From assembly GCA_017893485.1 (NCBI GenBank), contig CM030367.1:141749089-141813088 (forward strand): a stretch of DNA of 64,000 bases, given 5' to 3'. Positions 55,649 to 64,000 of this stretch are shown here, one piece after another. The notes under the pieces were generated by a model. It worked only from the letters and a program-made list of their open reading frames with translations, had not been told where the DNA came from and did not search any database. The translations under genes were made by a program, and so were the position numbers. The DNA is from Hemerocallis citrina. Lineage: Eukaryota > Streptophyta > Magnoliopsida > Asparagales > Asphodelaceae. Every line of letters begins with the position of its first letter. The first letter of the stretch is position 1.

Positions 55649-55797
55649 CTAGATTTGCCCATAGGCATGTGCCTACGGCACGTCTTCAGAACGATACAGC
55701 AGATGAAAAGCCTTGTAAACAGTAAATCAACAATTATGTAGCTCAAGTTTGAATAGTATGACAATAATTAGTTGTAAATAAAAGTCTATTGTTTTCC

Positions 55798-55855
<58 letters not shown>

Positions 55856-56036
55856 GGGGGGGGAGAGAGAAATAATTAAATAAATGAAGGAGTTGTTTTG
55901 GGGAATTTGAATTTGAGTTTTGGAGGAAAACTTTTAGGAGGAAAAATGTGTTTTGTGAGATTAAATCTGGGCCTTTAATTTTTGGGGGATTGAAGGGGAG
56001 CCACTTGATAGCTTTCTTTGTGTTTTATTATATAGA
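55649..56036 (-). mobile_element. Non-autonomous Helitron 1 (388 bp)
   Basis: On the minus strand it begins TCTATATAATAAAACACAAA, preceded by A (the T at 56037 on plus), and ends with a GTGCC-GTA-GGCAC hairpin, a spacer and CTAG next to T. This is the exact A-TC...CTAG-T pattern of plant Helitrons. The interior is non-coding, with a (TA)n(GA)n tract at 55798-55870. Same family as 58848-59319. Confidence 0.88.
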
Positions 56037-56388
56037 TAGGGTATTATTATGAAAAAAATTGAAGAAGATGGACGAATAGAAGAGAAGAGTTTTAAATGAA
56101 AAAGACTGGTAAGGGTGGTCTAGAAATTAAAATATATTCATATTGGGTTTATATCTAATAAGAAGAATATCAAAGTATATTCCTTACAATTAATGGAAAA
56201 ACTAACGTTATGCGAGTTTTTGTAATCATTTAAAGGATTTGAGATGGGTATTTGAAAATATGAAGAATTCGGGTGGGAATATGGAAATATTAGAGTGCGT
56301 TTGTTTTGATATTTTGAATAGAGTTTTCTGAATAGAGTTTTCTGAATAGAGTATTCTGAATAGAGTTATTCTGAAAGTGAGTTTAAAA

Positions 56389-57170
56389 GTTGTTTGTTTA
56401 TATTGTATTCTGAAAACTGTATTCTGAAAGCTGTTTATCTGAAAAAGAGAGTTTAGAAGCTGTTCTGTTATATTTCTAGCTGAAAACTGTTATCTGAAAG
56501 CTGTTTTTCTGAAAAAACGAGTTTAAAAGCTATTTGGTTATATTTCTAGCTGATCTCTGTTATCTGAAAGCTGTTTTTCTGAAAAAACGAGTTCAAAAGC
56601 TGTTCTGTTATATTTCTTGCTGAAAACTGTTATCTGAAAGCTGTTTTTCTGAAAAACCGAGTTTAAAAGCTGTTCGGTTATATTTCTTGCTGAAAACTGT
56701 TATCTGAAAGCTGTTTTTCTGAAAAAGAGAGTTTAAAAGCTGTTCGGTTATATTTCTTGCTGAAAACTGTTATCTGAAAGCTGTTTTTCTGAAAAAACGA
56801 GTTCAAAAGCTGTTCGGTTATATTTCTAACTGAAAACTGTTATCTGAAAGCTGTTTTTCTAAAAAAGCGAGTTTAAAAGCTGTTCGGTTATATTTCTAGC
56901 TGAAAACTGTATTCTGAAAGCTGTTTTTCTGAAAAAGAGTGTTTAAAAGCTGTTCGGTTATATTTTTAGCTAAAAACTGTTATCTGAAAGCTGTTTTTCT
57001 GAAAAAGAGAGTTTAAAAGCTGTTCGGTTATATTTCAAGCTGAAAACTGTATTCTGAAAGCTGTTTTTCTGAAAAAGAGTGTTTAAAAGCTGTTCGGTTA
57101 TAATTTTAGCTGAAAACTATTATCTGAAAGCTGTTTTTTCTGAAAAAGAGAGTTTAAAAGCTGTTCTGTT
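56389..57170. repeat. 70-bp tandem repeats, about 11 copies
   Basis: The unit contains GCTGTTCGGTTATATTTC, GCTGAAAACTGTTATCTGAA and AGCTGTTTTTCTGAAAAA. Spacing is exactly 70 bp over most of the array (for example 56669, 56739, 56809, 56879). Copies differ by a few bases and grade into the element's TTCTGAAT end sequence, so the repeat grew from the element itself. Confidence 0.9.
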
Positions 57171-57201
57171 ATATTTCTGACAATTTTGAATATCAATTTG
57201 A

Positions 57202-58373
<1,172 letters not shown>

Positions 58374-58560
58374 CTCCCCCGTCGTGCGCCACCAGCTCTC
58401 TTGCTTTGTAGTTGCTGTAAGAAGAGGGTAAAGGAGGTGTTTTGGAAAATAGGAGGTATGAGTATTCTGAATGTTGATTGGGAAAAACACTTAAAACAAA
58501 CGCCAACTCAGAATAGAGTATTCTGAAAATGAAATTCTGAATACTAAAACAAATGCACCC

Positions 58561-58847
58561 TTATTGTTTTGAAATATGAATATAAAAAAAACACAAACTA
58601 TTACTCTAATTTTTAATTTTTTAAAATGGGAATCTCATTTTAAAGGCCGTGAAAGGACAAATACTCTTTCCAAAATAAGAAACCTTTGCCTATAAAAAAA
58701 AAACTGAAAAACAATTACAAAAAAGGTTTTGGTTTTTTAACACATGCTCTTCACAGATATGGTAATTTCAAATTTATCCATTTAAAAATTACTATTTACA
58801 GTTTCCACTAAACAAAGTTCTTCTTCAACTTTACTCTTGTTAGGTAA
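58561..58847. other. AT-rich spacer
   Basis: No gene or element ends recognised between the PIF-like element and Helitron 2. Confidence 0.5.
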
Positions 58848-59319
58848 CTAGGTTTGCCCGTTGACACGTGCCTACGGCACGTCTTCGGAACGGTGCACCT
58901 TGTTTGATCATATAAAATAGTTTTAGAGGTCCAGCAAATTAATTGAAGTAGCAAACATATTATATGAGAAACTTTTGGTGGTCCAGCAAAAAAACATATT
59001 ATATGATTTTTTATTTATTTATTTTTTTATTTTTAAAGTTTTTGAAATTTTTAATTTTTTAATTTTTTTTAAAATTTTTAAAATTTTTATTTTTTTTAAT
59101 TTTTTGAATAGAAAGAGGGAGAGAGAGAAAAAAAAATAATTAAATAAATATAAGAATTATTTTGGGTGGGGGGTTTGAATTTGAGTTTTGGGGAAAACTT
59201 TTGGGGGGGGGGGGAGGGGGGGGGGAAATATGTTTTGTGAGGTTAGATCTGGACCTTTAAATTTTTGGTGGATTGAAGGAGAGCCACTTGATAGCTTTCT
59301 TTGTGTTTTATTATATAGA
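58848..59319 (-). mobile_element. Non-autonomous Helitron 2 (472 bp)
   Basis: Minus strand start TCTATATAATAAAACACAAA (ending at plus position 59319, followed by T) and 3' hairpin ACGTGCC-GTA-GGCACGT, a spacer and CTAG (58848-58851), preceded on plus by A. The interior shares GAATTTGAGTTTTGG, a G-run near 59205 and GATCTGGACCTTTAA with Helitron 1. Non-coding. Confidence 0.9.
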
Positions 59320-59550
59320 TTATTATGCATGTGAAATGACTATTCAATACTGAACTACATTCCCACCTTTTCTTTAAAAAAAATACTGAACTACATGGAT
59401 CATTCGTAACACAAAAAAACATACTCAACTACATAAAAATGCACAATTGATGATTTTATCATTTTGTTGGAAGGGTATTGATCGTCATTAGGAAAAAAAG
59501 GACGGAGGCATGTATGAATGACATATTTGATTTGAAGGGGACTAAGGACA

Positions 59551-59796
59551 GGGCTGCAAACGAATCGAATTATTCGCGAGCTATTCGGCTCGAGCTCGGT
59601 CAAAGCTCGACTCGAACCGAGCTCGAGCTTAGATTTTTTTTTTAGCCTAAGCTCGCGAGCTATTCGGCTCGAATGCGGTCAAAGCTCGGTCGAAGCTCGG
59701 CTCGAACCGAGCTCGAGCTTAAAACCGAGCTCGTTTCGTAAACGAGCTGAGCTCGAGCCTGAAGGTATTTGGCTCGGCTCGGCTCAATTGCAGCCC
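59551..59796. mobile_element. hAT-like MITE (246 bp) with GCTCGAGCT-rich interior
   Basis: Ends GGGCTGCAA / TTGCAGCCC with the 8-bp duplication TAAGGACA / TAAGGAGG (6 of 8 match). The interior consists of repeated GCTCGAGCTCGG and TCGGCTCGAACCGAGCTCG motifs, so it is highly self-complementary. Non-coding. Confidence 0.75.
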
Positions 59797-59856
59797 TAAG
59801 GAGGATATACATAACGGAGATAGGGGGTAGGATATCTCTAAGTGGCTTAAGAATTA

Positions 59857-60732
59857 GAGCATCCACGGTTGCATAAATGCATTTTATGCATATTTTTTTT
59901 CCAAAAAGTCGCTATACTCGTTAGCTATTTATTCAATTTTTTACCTTTTTCGATACAGTAAAAAGGCAAATATAGCTTGGGATATAGCAATATGCATATT
60001 ATGCGTGATGAAACACGTCTGCATTATTTAATAATTTTTTAAATTTTTCTTGATTAAAAAAAATTAATAATAATAAAAAAGTGGGGGAAAATTTTGGGGT
60101 TGGACCAATCCCAAGGCATTTTCACGTGGTCATGTTTCGTCCCATTCCCTTTATTAAAAAAAAATTCGGCATATGACCAATTTACCCTTCTTCACATCCT
60201 ACCCTTCAATTCTTGATCCGACGATTGGTTTAGATACAACGGCTCTTTCCAACATACAACGGCTATATTTGACAAATTTTGCCTATATATTGGCTCCCTC
60301 CTTTAAACCAAATTCAATGCAAAAAAAAAGATAGAGATAAAAGCTCTTTTGGTTTGGAGAGTAGAGCTCTAACTCTTCACAAAATTTATAGAAGAAGAAT
60401 AGGGTTATATTCGTCATTTCATATATGTAGAAAAAAAATACCCTCAAAACCTGGACGAAACATCATGTTTCGTCCGATGTGAAATTTGATTTTTTTTTTT
60501 TTGGTGAAGATGTTTCGTCCCATTTATTTTGATATTAAAATTTTCATTTCTCTGTTATAAAATTCATTTAATTTTATTTTTTTCCCTCACAGATGAAATA
60601 TGATGGTTCGTCCGTTTAATTTTTTACGAAATTATGCTTTTTTATACATTTTGACGACTGCAGCAAATACTCGAAATGCTATTCTGTAATATGCATATAT
60701 GCATACTATACCTCCGACGACTGTGGATGCTC
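59857..60732. mobile_element. PIF/Harbinger (Tourist-like) element, 876 bp
   Basis: Ends GAGCATCCAC / GTGGATGCTC with the target duplication TTA on both sides (59854-59856 and 60733-60735). Near both ends GCATATTATGC / GCATATATGCAT motifs occur. The interior holds several CATGTTTCGTCC phrases. No transposase. Confidence 0.8.
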
Positions 60733-60951
60733 TTAATAGTGAGATCATTAATTGTTGAATGTAGGATAAGGTTAGTATATTCGGTGGGCTTATCGGATGA
60801 GCCTAATTATACAACTTCTACCTCCCAAAAAAAAAGTTCAATTCTCATGCAAATTTTGTGTATCTTTTAGATGGTTGCTCTAGAATGAGTTAAAATTTTG
60901 ATAATAAACGTGCCAAGATCAAGTTACTAGTTAATTGAGGATCATGCCATT

Positions 60952-61183
60952 TTTTTTTTATTTTTTTTTTTGATTATACTGGGTTCCATCCCCCTCTATG
61001 GGTCAGACTAATCCCAGTCCCGTGACAAGGGGCCCCAACTTTTGGTTGGGTTTGTGCGCCGGTCCATCTAGCCTAGCGGTCACTGGCCACTTAAGTGTTT
61101 ACCATAGGGTTCGAACCCAGGACCTTTGGAGGAGCACACTCCAAATCCCAACGCTCTTTACCACTAGGCCACTTCTCGTGGTT
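60952..61183 (-). mobile_element. tRNA-derived SINE (Au-like), 232 bp
   Basis: The minus strand carries an A-box TGGCCTAGTGG and a B-box GGTTCGAACCC at normal spacing, then a G-rich body (GGGGGATGGAACCCAGTATA) and an A-tail (poly-T at 60951-60972). It is flanked by a perfect 14-bp duplication AGGATCATGCCATT (60938-60951, 61184-61197). The layout matches Au-type plant SINEs. Confidence 0.92.
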
Positions 61184-61197
61184 AGGATCATGCCATT

Positions 61198-61934
61198 ACC
61201 GGTGGGGATATGTCATGTTCGAAGTAAAACTATATATACTAATAATTTACACGTGTAATGTACGTATTTATAAATATATATTTTTAAAGTAAGAATTCTA
61301 ATATAGTCTAGCATCGTACCAAATATCTTCTTTATATTAGATATTCACGTACATTGTATATATTTATTTGGTTACAATTCATGTGTTTGATTGGTTCCAC
61401 AATCCCAACGCTACAATTAAAATATTAGATATTAGAGTTATATTTGTTTGTGAGTTTCTATTTTCGCCTCCCTCATATTTTGGCATTTGGTTGGGACTTG
61501 GGAGCAGCCAAAGATCAATAGGGTTTTATGATTTTGATTAAGATGTAGGTGCGAAGTTGAAAATCTTCAGTGGATATTGTGTTTCTTAAAGAAAATGTAA
61601 ATTTTTTTCCAAATTTTTTATATAAAAATTTAGCTATTATTATTTATTTTTTTTGCAAGGTAAGCCATATTTTTTGTCTCATCATTAATGAGCGTTAGTG
61701 TAAGCAAAACTGAATACCTGTTTCCTTTCTTAGAGCATAGAGCATAGAGCATCTGTAATCGTTTATATTCAAAATTTTCATATTTGGGAATTTATAAATA
61801 GAAAATTTGACTTATGTTGTAGTCGTTTATACTCAAATTTTGAAAATTTATGTCAGACACATGATCTTATTTCATCCCAAAAATATTTGTTTTTTTTTTA
61901 AGGGACGATGTATAAAACATCGTTCCGAAAAAAA
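61198..61934. other. AT-rich sequence, one MITE-like fragment
   Basis: No gene seen. Near 61735-61860 a GAGCATAGAGCATCTGTAATCG start and two related TCGTTTATA(T/C)TCAAA phrases suggest part of a MITE, with no second end found. Confidence 0.4.
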
Positions 61935-64000
61935 TGTCACGCCCCGCTTCCCAAAATACGGGAATACGAGTCTGTGACGAAAGCTCAGCGAATGATTTTA
62001 ACATCATCCATAAGCTATACCAGTCTTAACTCAACAATATGAAATGAAATAATCACAACCACGCAAAAAAATATAATCATATAAACAAATACTAGAATAA
62101 ACGTGTAGTAGTCCAACATAATAACCAACAACTGGAAATAAGCAACAATTACGGGTCAACAAAGCCCGGGATATGAAGTTCAACAAAGTAACAATGCGAT
62201 AAAAAAATAACATGGAAGAAACAGTTTATTTTAAAGCAGCTTCTGCTCCAATCTTAGAAGAACTGCTCACCAATGCCTTCTGGCAATTCTCCTTGCGCAC
62301 CTGTGGTTGGATCAACTAGAGTGGGAAAAAATGTTCGTTAGAGCAAGTACGGACAGTAAGTAGTGAAAAACAGAGAGTAAAGGAACATGGTACATCAAGG
62401 AATATGAAGCAAGAACAAAGTCCAAAAGAAATAACAATGTCAATAAACAATGGTCAAGTGTACAAGTGTCAACTTAGGTTTATTAGCATTTTATTATCCT
62501 ATCTAGTGCACGTATTACTGTGTCCCATACTACAGGTTTGGTGCATGTAAAACAGTGTACGTTTAAGACATAGTGGCGGGATTTACAGAGCATGTACTCG
62601 GTGTAACGAGATAACAAGATAACATGATAACAAGATACCGTGATAACATGATAATAAGGTCGCAAGTATTTCTCCACCTTCCATGTCAATAATCCATGTA
62701 AACAAGAAGGGCCCTACCAAGTACAGTTTCTGAGATTATCCACTACTAAGTCAACCCTTATTACCCCGGCTTGTTTAATATTTTATTATGTCATTTATGA
62801 TCATGCATGTGTGTATAAGAGTATCAAGGGGATGATAAAGGTGCAGCAAAATGATGCAATGCATGATAATGTACATGTAATTGTAAATCTAAAAAGAGCA
62901 GACATATCAGTACTAAAACAACAATAACTCACAAACTATAATTCGGAGTTCGATTCCGTCAAAATGGCTGTAAACTAGACATATGGGGATACAATTCATA
63001 TTCAGTAAGTTTCAATTGATTCTGACTATAACTAGGTCGATTACCCTAATCTTTATAGCTTATGGGTTCTGGCAGCAGCTTATAGTCAAAATTCTATGGG
63101 TAAAAACAAGGTGTAAGATCAATATAAAAATCTATAAAATTTAGAAAATGAATTCTAAGCATGTCTACTAAGTTTCTAGAGAGTTTCATGTCATTACACT
63201 ACTGTTACTATGGTGTTTCAACTGAAGATTGTGTCGATATTTCACTAAACTGCAATTCTGGAAATACAGACCAGCAGTGACTAAAAGTACAATATCTAAC
63301 AGCTCACAGATCGAAATCTAAATCCGTAAGATGTTCTAGAAACTAGATTCATTATGATACAATTTCTTTTTATATAGTTTTGGTTGATTTTTATTGTAAC
63401 AAGGTCGAAACCTTAGTGCAAAATAGGACATGCAGCAAGAAATCATAAAATGTCATCATGTACATTCATCAAAATGAACAATCTACTTATTCTTGGATCA
63501 TGAAATGCATTAACATTATATACAACAAGTTAAGATGAATTTTTACAGTGTACAAAGCCAAGTTATCATGTCACGATTTAAGTCTCAATAATACAATCAA
63601 TCAACATGCATTCAATCACTATATTTTTCTATATACAAGTTTCTAATCAATTTATCCATGTCGTGTGTGCATGCAAGCTTATGTTTGAATCAATGGATGT
63701 TGGCACGAAGTCAATGATACTTTGGGTTAGCTCGTGTAAACCCTCGATATCCCCAATGGAAGGTACACAATGCAATATTATGATAGTCGAAAGAGAACTA
63801 CTTGCGGAGATCAATAATCTTGAACTAGAAGAATTAAACGAGTTCGAGTGGACTTGCCTTTAGATGACGATCAGATCCGAAAGTGCGAAGAATAACGGGA
63901 TCGGAATTCCGGTGACATGGCGACGAGCAACGATCACGATGATCACGATCGAGCGCGAATCTTGATGAGGATCAAGATCGCATGATCGGACGGCTGAGAT
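61935..64000 (-). repeat. Probable LTR or LTR-element end, running off the window
   Basis: TGTCACGCCCCGCTTCCC at 61935 has the form of a plant Ty3 LTR terminus (minus-strand end GGGGCGTGACA). The following 2 kb is non-coding, with (GATAACA)n-like repeats near 62605-62650 and a GATC-rich stretch after 63880. The frame at 63606-63863 (MHSITIFFYIQ...) is not recognised. The partner LTR would lie outside the window. Confidence 0.4.

Noticed and set aside
55321..55725. 134-codon plus frame (MIIVLDPRN...)
   Set aside because: Its GC-rich part is the complement of the ankyrin-like frame, and its tail runs across the Helitron end, so it is a shadow.
56389..57170. Regular repeat considered as a CRISPR array
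   Set aside because: Units are contiguous 70-bp repeats with no unique spacers, in a plant transposon; CRISPR does not apply.

Overview
The window is AT-rich nuclear DNA of a flowering plant, probably a eudicot. The evidence is plant-type introns, fragments of plant gene families (HVA22-like, callose synthase, eIF5A, NOC1/SWA2, RPA70), Tekay/Del-like and Athila/Tat-like Ty3 retrotransposons, plant-type Helitrons, hAT and PIF/Harbinger elements, and tRNA-derived SINEs. I see no complete, intact host gene, no tRNA or rRNA gene and no CRISPR array. Everything protein-like is an exon fragment, a decayed copy or transposon-encoded. The species cannot be named from the sequence.

Layout. 1-8.2 kb: a mosaic of fragments from at least four unrelated genes, all on the plus strand with introns kept (HVA22-like, callose synthase, eIF5A twice, NOC1/SWA2-like). 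This is the pattern expected of Helitron or Pack-MULE capture, but no element ends were found. 10.3-15.2 kb: a young minus-strand Ty3 element with 799-bp LTRs, a tRNA-Asp-type PBS and gag but no pol, sitting inside a TA microsatellite. 15.8-17.1 kb: a broken RPA70-like fragment with a promoter-like TATA box. 17.1-19.9 kb: two copies of a foldback element built from iterated short hairpins, one split by a solo LTR with a perfect 5-bp target-site duplication (TSD).

19.9-32.4 kb: Tekay-like element A (minus strand, decayed), with a hAT element in its RNase H region, a small LTR element inside the hAT, and a short polyadenylated retroposon in its intact ~3.1-kb LTR. 32.4-36.3 kb: a decayed minus-strand 'putative plant transposon' gag-like gene, followed by an LTR-like stretch in the opposite orientation. 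37.8-48.5 kb: Tekay-like element B (plus strand), complete with two ~2.89-kb LTRs but disabled by stops and frameshifts. 48.8-50.6 kb: a second small LTR element with a foldback MITE in one LTR. 51-52.6 kb: a head-to-tail array of short Helitron-like units. 53.7-55.6 kb: a small tandem duplication with an unrecognised exon, a plastid rps11-like fragment and an ankyrin-type fragment. 55.6-59.3 kb: two related non-autonomous Helitrons flanking a PIF/Harbinger-like element that has swollen with 70-bp repeats and ~1.2 kb of (TAA)n/(TA)n. 59.5-61.2 kb: a hAT MITE, a TTA-flanked PIF-like MITE and a SINE. 61.9 kb to the end: probably part of another LTR.

The genes do not form a pathway. The window is a record of nested insertion, fragment capture, microsatellite growth and cytosine-deamination decay. 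All names come from reading motifs by eye; no database search was possible.
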